Assembly (NCBI GenBank): GCA_024695545.1
Contig: JAILHZ010000137.1
Span: 1-6,649 of the forward strand
DNA from: Clostridiales bacterium
GTDB taxonomy: Bacteria; Bacillota_A; Clostridia; Saccharofermentanales; Saccharofermentanaceae
Direction: 5' to 3'
Length of the DNA stretch: 6,649 nt
A program made the translations under genes and the position numbers. Under the pieces are notes generated by a model that was not told where the DNA came from, did no database searches, and saw nothing but the letters and a program-made list of their open reading frames with translations. This document shows positions 1 to 6,621 of the stretch, one piece after another (the first letter of the stretch is position 1; every line of letters begins with the position of its first letter).

Positions 1-1
1 G

Positions 2-925
2 GTGGAGCATGACCATCTTGCAGATGCACATCGGCAGGATACCGATGGTTGCCCACGGGGAGTAGCAGAACATCAGACCGCCGAGAAGGCCGATACTGCG
101 GTAGTTTACACTCTGCATCAGAAGAAGGGTGATGAGCCAGCCGGGGATGCTCTGGTTAAAGACATTCATGATCTGGAAGAAGTTGCCGTGGATGTAAAGG
201 TGCAGGTTCCAGCCCTCCCAGGTCGTTGTCGTGCCGGTCAGCTGGTTGATCATGTACGGAATCACGTCGAATCCGGCGAAGAGGATCAGAAGCACGAACA
301 GGAGCTTGGAAGCGCGTTTGTAAAGGAGCGATGCGCCGATCGCGACGAGGCCGAGACCGATGCCGGCCCAGATGAAAAGCGCGATGCGAGCGGCCATCAG
401 ACCGAAGAGCTTGCCGATGACGGCCGGGACCATCCAGAAGACGAAGTAGTAGGAGAACGCGGCGGAGCCGGTGCCGAGGCTCGCGGCGACGGCGGGATTC
501 TGCTGCGTGGAAAAATCGTAGACGACCGGCCACTTGTACTCGACCAGGTCATTCAGGATCGCGTAGCGGACGCGGTGATCGGCCGAACAGCAGCCAAACT
601 CACTGACACCGCCCCAGTAAAGGATGATCGGGATCAGGACGATGATGAAGATCAGGAAAGCCGGCTTGATCTCGATAGAGCGTTCCTTCGGATCGAGGAG
701 CGAGCCGTCAGGCTTTTTGCAGAAACCGCGCATGGCGAGGATCGCCGCCGCGCCGAAAAGCCCGGTGAAAAGCACTGCCCACCAGATCTTGAGATATCCG
801 ATAAAGAAGATGATCAGAGGCAGCATCAGATAGATCAGCGCTGCCTTGAAGAACCCGGATGTGCTGATGGAAAAAGATCGGGAAGAAAGACTTTTTTCTG
901 TCTTAATGGAATCTACGACTTTCAT
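2..925 (-). CDS. Polytopic membrane protein, GT-C glycosyltransferase-like (partial, C-terminus off the left edge)
   Basis: The reading frame opens with ATG at 925 and stays open for 308 codons to the left edge, so the C-terminus is missing. I see hydrophobic segments at about residues 26-44, 47-66, 88-105, 156-176, 178-201, 207-224, 257-272 and 277-303. A long hydrophilic loop (106-155) after the third segment contains ADHRVRYAILNDL with Asp116-His117, followed by KWPVVYDF. An acidic residue in the first large external loop, inside a many-helix protein, is typical of GT-C glycosyltransferases that use lipid-linked sugar donors; this assignment is inference from layout, not a recognised family match. 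An AAGG-like site (935-938) lies 9 nt and a better GAGG core 14 nt before the ATG; no other in-frame start lies between the upstream stop codon and this ATG. It starts 28 bp after the preceding small gene and probably shares its transcript. It could instead be an uncharacterised transporter or polymerase-like protein. Substrate unknown. Confidence 0.8.
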   Translation of the reverse strand, partial: MKVVDSIKTEKSLSSRSFSISTSGFFKAALIYLMLPLIIFFIGYLKIWWAVLFTGLFGAAAILAMRGFCKKPDGSLLDPKERSIEIKPAFLIFIIVLIPIILYWGGVSEFGCCSADHRVRYAILNDLVEYKWPVVYDFSTQQNPAVAASLGTGSAAFSYYFVFWMVPAVIGKLFGLMAARIALFIWAGIGLGLVAIGASLLYKRASKLLFVLLILFAGFDVIPYMINQLTGTTTTWEGWNLHLYIHGNFFQIMNVFNQSIPGWLITLLLMQSVNYRSIGLLGGLMFCYSPWATIGILPMCICKMVMLH

Positions 926-953
926 GCTGCTCTGCCTTGCCTCCTCACATTTC

Positions 954-1571
954 TCAGTTCATCGGGGGCTGCTGCGACGGATCCTGCGGCTGGTGCATCT
1001 GCTGAGCAGCCTGCGGATACGCCTGCTGCGGGTACTGCTGGCCGACGATCGTCAGCTTGGCGCCGACGTACTTCAGCTCGATCTGGATCGCACCGCCGGG
1101 GATCGCCTCGAAGACGATGGAATTGGCGGAGTTATCTGCATTGTAGTGAACACTGAGTTCGTTGTACTTGACGTTGGTTGCGGCACTTAAGGTCTGGCCG
1201 TTCTTGATGACACCGATCGGGAAACCGTTCATGTAGACCTGAATTCCCATGGCGCATCCAAAAGAACTGGAAATGCGGGTCAGGGATACTGTGCAGGGAG
1301 CTTCCAGAGGAGAGACATCATGGTTTCTGGCGGAGACACGCTGTTTCGCGGCATCTTCCGCTTCCTCAGTCTGCTTCTTCGCGCCGAATGCTTTTCGGAT
1401 CGCGTAATAATCGTAGACGCCGAGACCGGCGATCAGACCACCGAAAACACCCGGAGACATTTTGATTCCGAACCAGGTCATGTAGCCGTTTCCCGAAGCA
1501 TACACGGAGATGCCCAGGACCGCGATAAGAACGGTGAGAATACAACTGAAAACAGCGGAAAACTTTTGCAT
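954..1571 (-). CDS. Small membrane-anchored protein of unknown function with beta-rich domain and Gln/Pro tail
   Basis: This 205-residue protein matches no family I can name with confidence. Residues 7-26 form a hydrophobic helix that could be an uncleaved signal anchor (a VYASG stretch follows), and 40-57 form a second hydrophobic segment. A charged, Ala/Glu-rich linker (about 60-85) leads to a beta-rich domain at about 93-176. That domain contains IQVYMNGFPIGVIKNGQ, a pattern resembling PEGA- or DUF2846-like domains in which a short strand pair displays NG-x-x-I/V-G; the resemblance is weak and inferred. The last 29 residues are rich in Gln, Pro, Tyr and Met, low-complexity and probably disordered. 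The ATG at 1571 is supported by GAGGT at 1579-1583 with a 7-nt spacer. A candidate promoter lies about 45 bp upstream, and the GT-C-like gene follows after 28 bp, so the two may work at the membrane together. The length and intact frame argue for a real gene. Confidence 0.85.
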   Translation of the reverse strand: MQKFSAVFSCILTVLIAVLGISVYASGNGYMTWFGIKMSPGVFGGLIAGLGVYDYYAIRKAFGAKKQTEEAEDAAKQRVSARNHDVSPLEAPCTVSLTRISSSFGCAMGIQVYMNGFPIGVIKNGQTLSAATNVKYNELSVHYNADNSANSIVFEAIPGGAIQIELKYVGAKLTIVGQQYPQQAYPQAAQQMHQPQDPSQQPPMN

Positions 1572-1578
1572 GATATTT

Positions 1579-1583
1579 ACCTC
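1579..1583 (-). promoter_or_regulatory. Ribosome binding site of the small membrane protein gene
   Basis: GAGGT on the minus strand, 7 nt before the ATG at 1571. It supports the chosen start. Confidence 0.7.
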
Positions 1584-1613
1584 AAATCTTAAATTCCAAA
1601 ACCCTACGGCATG

Positions 1614-1643
1614 ATTCTACATGATTGCCCGTCGGGAGTGCAA
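1614..1643 (-). promoter_or_regulatory. Candidate sigma-A type promoter for the small membrane protein and GT-C-like genes
   Basis: On the minus strand, TTGCAC (1643-1638) matches the -35 consensus at four of six positions. TAGAAT (1619-1614), 18 bp further on, matches the -10 consensus at five of six. The element sits in the 79-bp gap after the fusion gene and would give a leader of roughly 35 nt before the ATG at 1571. A 9-bp perfect dyad, CCCGACGGG (1628-1636), lies inside the spacer and could be a small operator, but it is short enough to be chance. Predicted from sequence only. Confidence 0.45.
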
Positions 1644-1650
1644 CGTTTAT

Positions 1651-3996
1651 TTACATCTGATCCTGAATATACTTAACGATATCAGGCATTTTGCTCTTCT
1701 TCCATTCTTCCTTTTCCGCCTCTTCCGCAAGCGGGCAGAGGATGAAGAAATCGAGAGTCTCGCCGGGGACGCGTCCTGTTCTGAGCGGCTCGGCGAAGTG
1801 CGCCTTCCACTCTTCCTCGGTCGCATCCTTGAAGCGCTTCGGATCAAGGTAGGTCATCTGACGTCTGGTAGCGGCGATATGCATCTTTGCCGAAAGCGGC
1901 GACAGAAGCTTATATTCTTCTTCCGGAACATCCTGGAAAATCACCGGTAACTCGCCGAGATCGATGCACTCTTTGCCACGCAGAATATCCACGCCGTAAG
2001 GCTTGAAAGACCACTTCTCCGGGGTAAGATCAAGACGCAGCAGCAGTCCTTTTTCCGTATTAAACTGGGACCGCTGATAGTCCGTATCGAAGATAAAGTT
2101 TCCGAGTGAATAGAAGATCGCCTTATCACCCACGGTCTCATAGTTCATGGGAACGTGCGGGTGATGCGCGACGACGATGTCGGCGCCCATCTGAAGATAC
2201 AGGTGATAGCGCTCACGGGTGTACGGGGACGGAAGCGGTGTGAACTCCTCGCCGGCGTGGGATACGACGATGCACCAGCGGCAGGTCTTCTTGATCTCGG
2301 AGATCGCTTCCTTAATGGCGTCGAGGTCGCTCCAGCTGAAGCAGCCGGCCTCGGACTCACTGGCTTTTCGGCAGGCGCGCTGGTATCCGACACCGAACAT
2401 GCCGATGCCGCCGGCTTCCGGAAGATAGAGGATCTTCCGGGCCTCTTCGATATTCATACCGGCGCCGATCGTTCTTACGCCGCGCTTTTTCGCTTCTTCG
2501 AGAGTGGCTGCGATGCCTTCCTCACCGGCATCCTTGATGTGATTGTTGCAGATGTTCCATATGTCGCAGTGATTCTGGACGAGGAAGTCCGCAACGGCAG
2601 GATCCATGAAGTGAAGGAGCTGCTTCGTGCCCTCGTTGACGTCATTCTTCGTGTCCGCCATGATGGGCCCTTCCACGTTTGCGATGACGTGGTCCGCATA
2701 GGCGAGAACATCCCGGACGCGCTTGGAAAGAAGGTTCGGGTCTTCCCAGCGGTGATCCATGTAGCGGTCAAATCCGATATCGCCGGTAAACAGCAGCGAA
2801 GTCTCGCCGCGAACGAGCTGGCAGAACTTCTCACCGCGCGCTTCGAAATCCTTGAAGTGCGTATAGGACGCGGCGGCAGGCGAGAGGATGCAGGCCTTGC
2901 CGGAGGGCGTGATCTTCTTTCCGAGCTCGACGGATTCCTTAAGATCCGCGACGAGGTGGGTGTAGGGAAGATCCCCGACATCCTCGTAGATGCGCTTGCC
3001 GGACTCGTATGAGCAGATGTACTGGTATTCGGGATGTTCCCTGATAAACGCGATCAGGGAACTGTAGTCGATGCCGCGGTCCATGCCGCCGACAAGGAGC
3101 GTCGCGGTGTTCGGGACACTGGTCGCCGCCTGGATGGTGGCCTGCGGGATCGTACTGATGGAATCGTTGTAAAAGTCGATGCCGTCGTAGTTTCCGATGA
3201 ACTCGAGACGGTGGTGAAGACCGGTAAAGGTCTCGATGCTGGATCTTACCTTCTCCGGATCGAGACCGAAGACCTCGGTGCAGATGCGGTAAACGAAGGT
3301 CGCGTTGAACTGGTTATGCGCACCCTTGAGATTCATATTGAAGTTCATCGATGTATTGAAATTAAGCAGGTTTTTTGAAGCCGCAGTTTCGATCTCGGGA
3401 ACGTCGTTTCCGTAGAAGAGAAAATCCGAAGAGCCCTGATGTACCGTGATATTCTTCTTTGCGTTAAAGTAATTCTCCATCGTGATATAGCGGTCGAGAT
3501 GGTCCTCGTAGAGGTTGAGGAAGACCGCGACATGCGGGGAGAACTCGAGGTCTGACAGCTGATGGCAGGAGAGCTCGTAGACGACGATCGTGTCTTTTCC
3601 GATCTCGTCATAGTAGTCAAAGCACGGAAGGCCGATGTTTCCGCAGAGGATCGCGTTGCCGTCTCTTAAGTCGTGAAGAACGTGATAAAGAAGCGACGAA
3701 GTAGTGCTTTTGCCCTTGGTGCCGGTGATTCCGACGACCTGAGAGCCGAATTCCTCCATGAAAAGACGGGTCTGGGAGATGTATTTCGGTTCTGGAACAT
3801 GCGTGATGATGCCGGGGCTCTTGAGGATATAGTCGAAGTTTTTGGAAAGCTTCAGGATCTCATCTTCCGATCCCTCGACCATCTCGAAGGTCGCGCCGGG
3901 GCAGTGCTCCTGGAGGAACTTCTCGGAAGACTTGCCTTCCCTTCCTTTTCCCCAGATAAGTATGCGTTTATTGTCGAGCTTTTCGGTGATTCTCAT
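1651..3996 (-). CDS. Fusion of a MurD-like D-glutamate ligase and a CapA/PgsA-like domain
   Basis: One 781-codon frame holds two complete families. Residues 1-396 are MurD-like: a Rossmann-type start (LIWGKGREGKSS, 13-24), ATP P-loop GTKGKST (92-98), CGNIGLP (118-124), ELSCHQL (141-147, Glu141 for Mg2+), EDHLDRY (164-170), probable carbamylated Lys180, GAHNQFN (225-231), HHR (261-263), NDS (277-279), GGMDR (303-307) and SPAAAS...F (372-384). MurD adds D-Glu to UDP-MurNAc-L-Ala in the cytosol. The loop before the HN motif is about 20 residues shorter than in E. coli MurD. Residues about 399-690 are CapA/PgsA-like: TGDIGFD (404-410), NVEGP (440-444), NNHIKDAGEEG (484-494), SHAGEE (579-584), HHPHV (611-615) and YSLGNFIF (629-636). 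About 90 unassigned charged residues follow. I see no signal peptide or membrane helix, unlike PgsA, so the CapA part is probably cytosolic. The ATG at 3996 has GAGGGGG 7 nt upstream. It could be the cell's MurD or a paralogue for a gamma-glutamyl polymer. Domain calls are firm; the joint function is unknown. Confidence 0.95.
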   Translation of the reverse strand: MRITEKLDNKRILIWGKGREGKSSEKFLQEHCPGATFEMVEGSEDEILKLSKNFDYILKSPGIITHVPEPKYISQTRLFMEEFGSQVVGITGTKGKSTTSSLLYHVLHDLRDGNAILCGNIGLPCFDYYDEIGKDTIVVYELSCHQLSDLEFSPHVAVFLNLYEDHLDRYITMENYFNAKKNITVHQGSSDFLFYGNDVPEIETAASKNLLNFNTSMNFNMNLKGAHNQFNATFVYRICTEVFGLDPEKVRSSIETFTGLHHRLEFIGNYDGIDFYNDSISTIPQATIQAATSVPNTATLLVGGMDRGIDYSSLIAFIREHPEYQYICSYESGKRIYEDVGDLPYTHLVADLKESVELGKKITPSGKACILSPAAASYTHFKDFEARGEKFCQLVRGETSLLFTGDIGFDRYMDHRWEDPNLLSKRVRDVLAYADHVIANVEGPIMADTKNDVNEGTKQLLHFMDPAVADFLVQNHCDIWNICNNHIKDAGEEGIAATLEEAKKRGVRTIGAGMNIEEARKILYLPEAGGIGMFGVGYQRACRKASESEAGCFSWSDLDAIKEAISEIKKTCRWCIVVSHAGEEFTPLPSPYTRERYHLYLQMGADIVVAHHPHVPMNYETVGDKAIFYSLGNFIFDTDYQRSQFNTEKGLLLRLDLTPEKWSFKPYGVDILRGKECIDLGELPVIFQDVPEEEYKLLSPLSAKMHIAATRRQMTYLDPKRFKDATEEEWKAHFAEPLRTGRVPGETLDFFILCPLAEEAEKEEWKKSKMPDIVKYIQDQM

Positions 3997-4003
3997 GTAA
4001 CTG

Positions 4004-4010
4004 CCCCCTC
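4004..4010 (-). promoter_or_regulatory. Strong ribosome binding site of the MurD-CapA fusion gene
   Basis: GAGGGGG on the minus strand, 7 nt before the ATG at 3996. It fixes the start of the fusion protein at the expected N-terminus of a MurD Rossmann-like domain. Confidence 0.75.
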
Positions 4011-4025
4011 TTTACGTGCACACCT

Positions 4026-4031
4026 ATTATA
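4026..4031 (-). promoter_or_regulatory. Candidate -10 element ahead of the MurD-CapA gene
   Basis: A perfect TATAAT on the minus strand begins immediately after the TAG stop codon of the MATE gene and lies 29 nt before the fusion gene's ATG, which would give a leader of a little over 20 nt. No convincing -35 hexamer is found 16-18 bp upstream (AAACGT/AAAACG there), and no TGn extension precedes it. The promoter is therefore possible but weakly supported; the fusion gene may also be read through from the CDF-MATE transcript. Confidence 0.4.
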
Positions 4032-5426
4032 CTATTTTTCTTCCGTTACGTTTTCCGTGGCGTGGCGCATCTTCCGCCAGATCGTGAAATACATCGTCGT
4101 GAAGCAGATGCTGGCGCCGAGCATCTGGCTGAAGAACTCCGCCCAGAAAACACCGTCAACGCCCATGCCGATGTTCGGCAGAAGGAGCGTCAGCGGGGTG
4201 ACGAGAAGGATCTTTCGGAGCATGGAAAAGAACAGGGCATGCTTCGGATAGTTCAAGGCGACAAAGGTGGTCTGGCCGCTCATCTGAAGGGCCATGAACG
4301 GGAACGCGCCGAAGAAGATGCGCGCGCAGTGGACGGCCAGATCGATCAGCTCTTCGTCATCGGTGAAGATCCGGAAGATCGGGCCCGGGATGAAGAGCAT
4401 CGCGAGCCACAGAAGAGTGTTGACCAGAAGGCCGCTGATGAGGATAAAACGGATGCACTCGGAGACACGCTTTTTCTCCTTGGCGCCGTAGTTATAGCTC
4501 ATGACATTCTGGCCGGCTGCCGTGACGCCGCTGTTCGGAAGGCTCATGATCTCACGGACCGAGTTGGTCAGGCTCATCGCTCCGACATAGAGCGTGCTGA
4601 GCGCGCCGCCGAAGCTCTTGAGCATGATGTTCACGATGGCCTGCGTCAAGCTGCTCGTGACCTTGAAAGTAAATCCGGTCGCGCCGAGCTTGAGAAGGGC
4701 CGGCAGCTGCTTCTTATCGATGAGAAGGCGCTTCAGGTGAAGCGGCGGTCTCTTGCTCCGAAGGAAGATGATGACCCAAAGGGCGCTCGCGCTCTGGGAG
4801 ATCACCGTCGCCAGTGCTGCGCCCCTGATCCCCATGTCGAAGACGAAGATGAAGAGCGGGTCGAGTGCGATATTCAGGACCGCACCGAGAATGACCGTGC
4901 CCATGCCGATCTTCGGAAAGCCCTGGGCAGTGATGAACGGGTTCATGCCGAGGCTGACGAGGACCGGGATCGTGCCGATGACGTAGATGCGGAAATAATC
5001 GACCGCGAAGGGAAGTGAGGATTCGTCGCCGCCGAGGAGCTCTAAGATCCATGGTGCAAAGGCGAAAAGCACTACAGTCAGGAAGGATCCGATGATCAGA
5101 AGAAGAGAGAGGGAAGTGGCCATCATACGCTCGGCTTTTCCGTCTTTATGCTCGCCTCTTGCGATCGTGGCGAGGGTCGTTCCGCCGGTGCTGCATAAGT
5201 TGGCAAAAGCACTGATGAACGTGATCAGGGGGAAGCACACGCCAAGGCCGGTGATGGCGAAGGTACTTGTTTCGCCCATGTGGCCGATATAGGCTCTGTC
5301 GACGATGTTATAGAGAACGACGACCATCTCGGCCAGCATGATCGGAAGACCGAGTTTTAAGATCCAGACGGGAACGCTTCCCTTGGAAAAGTCGCCTTGT
5401 TTGGTTTTTGCACTTACTTCACTCAT
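4032..5426 (-). CDS. MATE-family efflux transporter (MepA-like)
   Basis: This 464-residue inner-membrane antiporter belongs to the multidrug and toxic compound extrusion family, which exports cationic drugs or metabolites in exchange for Na+ or H+. About twelve hydrophobic helices form two six-helix halves, the usual size and layout. Family marks visible are GLP near residue 27, NIVDRAYIGHMG (40-51) in the first half, GGTTLA (81-86), LNIALDPLFIF (184-194), GAALAT (202-207), and GQNVMSYNYGA (305-315) in the second half. These resemble the MepA/DinF-like Firmicute branch. The N-terminus (about 20 residues) and the C-terminal tail are polar and cytosolic. Its ATG overlaps the TGA of the CDF gene (ATGA), and I see no good Shine-Dalgarno before it, so translation probably depends on reinitiation after the CDF gene. 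The substrate cannot be read from sequence; pairing with a metal exporter hints at a shared stress response but does not prove it. Confidence 0.95.
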   Translation of the reverse strand: MSEVSAKTKQGDFSKGSVPVWILKLGLPIMLAEMVVVLYNIVDRAYIGHMGETSTFAITGLGVCFPLITFISAFANLCSTGGTTLATIARGEHKDGKAERMMATSLSLLLIIGSFLTVVLFAFAPWILELLGGDESSLPFAVDYFRIYVIGTIPVLVSLGMNPFITAQGFPKIGMGTVILGAVLNIALDPLFIFVFDMGIRGAALATVISQSASALWVIIFLRSKRPPLHLKRLLIDKKQLPALLKLGATGFTFKVTSSLTQAIVNIMLKSFGGALSTLYVGAMSLTNSVREIMSLPNSGVTAAGQNVMSYNYGAKEKKRVSECIRFILISGLLVNTLLWLAMLFIPGPIFRIFTDDEELIDLAVHCARIFFGAFPFMALQMSGQTTFVALNYPKHALFFSMLRKILLVTPLTLLLPNIGMGVDGVFWAEFFSQMLGASICFTTMYFTIWRKMRHATENVTEEK

Positions 5427-6607
5427 ACGTATGACCGGTCGATCTTAATGACACAGTAGTAGTTCTGGTGCTTTTCGAGCATCTTCTCACGGACGGCCTG
5501 GATCAGTTCTTTTTCCGATGAAGTGACATCGTGGGGAACGACCATGTCGAAGATGAGGTTGGTGTGGCTGTCGCCCGGCACCATGCGGAAATCATGGATC
5601 GTGATGCGCTCATCGATGGACTTTGCGATCGCCTTCGCCTCCTCCTGAAGCTTCATGAGATCCTTGTTCTTCGTGTCGATCGGATCCATGTGGATGACGG
5701 CCTCGCAGTCGAGTTCCCGCGCCAGGTCGAGCTCGATGTTATCGATGACGTCGTGGATGTAGAACATGTCCTGGAAGGCGGAGACTTCGGCGTGAAGGGA
5801 GATCATCTTTCTGCCCGGGCCGTAGTCGTGGACGACCACATCGTGGATGCCGCTGATCGGTTCGTGGGACATGACGATCTCTTCGATCTTATCGATGAAA
5901 TCCTTGGACGGCGGCGTGCCGAGAAGGGGCTCGACGGTGTCTTTTGCGGCGCTGATGCCGGAGTAGAGGATGAAGACCGAGAGAGCAACACCGATATATG
6001 CGTCGACCGGAAGGTCGGTAAACTTCGTGGAGATGACGGCGAGAAGAACGACGGACGTGGAGATCATGTCGTTTCTGCTGTCGATGGCCGTCGCGCGCAT
6101 CGCCGGGGAATCAATGATCTTCGCCCACTTGAAGTTGTAGAACATCATGTAGGCCTTCACAACAAGCGAGGCGACCAGCATGGCGACCGCAAGGACCGTG
6201 CAGTCGACGGCGGCCGGGTGGATGATGCCCTCGATGGAGGACTTGCCGAGCTCGAAGCCCATGATGCAGATGAGAAGCGAAACGATGAGACCGGAGATGT
6301 ACTCGATGCGGCCGTGACCGAAAGGATGGTCGGCGTCCGGTGCTTTTCCCGCCAGACGGAAACCGATCATCGTGATGATCGACGATCCCGCATCGGAGAG
6401 GTTGTTCAAAGCGTCACCGACGATGGCGATGGAGTGCGTCAGGATACCCATGACGAGCTTTCCGGCGAACAGAAGAAGGTTGAAGAAGATGCCGCATGCC
6501 CCGCAGATGCTGCCGACAGCGCGGCGGTCCGAAGCCGAAACAGGCTGGGACTGATCCTTCGTTTTACGGACACCCGGTACGAGTTTGCGGATCAGGGCGG
6601 ATACCAT
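5423..6607 (-). CDS. Cation diffusion facilitator (CDF) metal exporter, probably Mn2+-type, with extended C-terminus
   Basis: This 394-residue inner-membrane protein belongs to the CDF family, which exports divalent metal ions in exchange for protons. Hydrophobic segments at about 32-54, 57-80, 101-120, 134-153, 181-196 and 202-218 give the standard six helices. Helix 2 has GDALNNLSD (64-72), and DHPFGHGRIEYI (93-104) is the classic loop signature. The transport site reads Asp65/Asn69 in helix 2 and Asp176/Asp180 in helix 5. A DxxxD in helix 5 rather than HxxxD is associated with Mn2+ over Zn2+ transport, so Mn2+ efflux is the best guess. The cytosolic domain (about 225-310) keeps His/Asp residues such as IHDVVVHD (254-261) and HMDP (306-309). 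A further ~80 residues (311-394) contain ITIHDFRMVPGDSHTN, which looks like a second copy of the same fold. The ATG at 6607 has AAAGGAG 7 nt upstream. The stop overlaps the MATE start. Confidence 0.95.
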   Translation of the reverse strand: MVSALIRKLVPGVRKTKDQSQPVSASDRRAVGSICGACGIFFNLLLFAGKLVMGILTHSIAIVGDALNNLSDAGSSIITMIGFRLAGKAPDADHPFGHGRIEYISGLIVSLLICIMGFELGKSSIEGIIHPAAVDCTVLAVAMLVASLVVKAYMMFYNFKWAKIIDSPAMRATAIDSRNDMISTSVVLLAVISTKFTDLPVDAYIGVALSVFILYSGISAAKDTVEPLLGTPPSKDFIDKIEEIVMSHEPISGIHDVVVHDYGPGRKMISLHAEVSAFQDMFYIHDVIDNIELDLARELDCEAVIHMDPIDTKNKDLMKLQEEAKAIAKSIDERITIHDFRMVPGDSHTNLIFDMVVPHDVTSSEKELIQAVREKMLEKHQNYYCVIKIDRSYV

Positions 6608-6614
6608 GCGAATT

Positions 6615-6621
6615 CTCCTTT
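6615..6621 (-). promoter_or_regulatory. Ribosome binding site of the CDF exporter gene
   Basis: AAAGGAG on the minus strand, 7 nt before the ATG at 6607; close to the ideal anti-16S sequence and spacing. Confidence 0.8.

Noticed and set aside
2..1156. Long plus-strand open frame antisense to the GT-C-like gene and the end of the small membrane protein gene
   Set aside because: It lies in exact codon register opposite the membrane-protein frame, and its product is a charged, low-structure Asp/Glu/Arg/His-rich sequence typical of a shadow frame. The minus frame has clear membrane helices.
1628..1636. CCCGTCGGG hairpin as a terminator after the MurD-CapA gene
   Set aside because: Its 4-bp arms leave a loop of only one base, and no T-run follows on the minus strand, so it is not an intrinsic terminator. 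It lies inside a promoter spacer.
2780..2830. Possibility that MurD and CapA are two separate genes here
   Set aside because: The frame is continuous through the junction, with no stop codon, no ribosome site and no start codon between the last MurD motif and the first CapA motif.
2155..3012. Plus-strand open frame opposite the MurD-CapA gene
   Set aside because: No family motif, and entirely antisense to a strongly supported coding region.
4062..5018. Plus-strand open frame opposite the MATE gene
   Set aside because: Highly charged and without domains; antisense shadow of a clear MATE transporter.
5424..5433. Palindrome CATACGTATG at the CDF/MATE junction
   Set aside because: It falls inside coding sequence at the overlap and is short enough to be chance; no other operator-like features are nearby.
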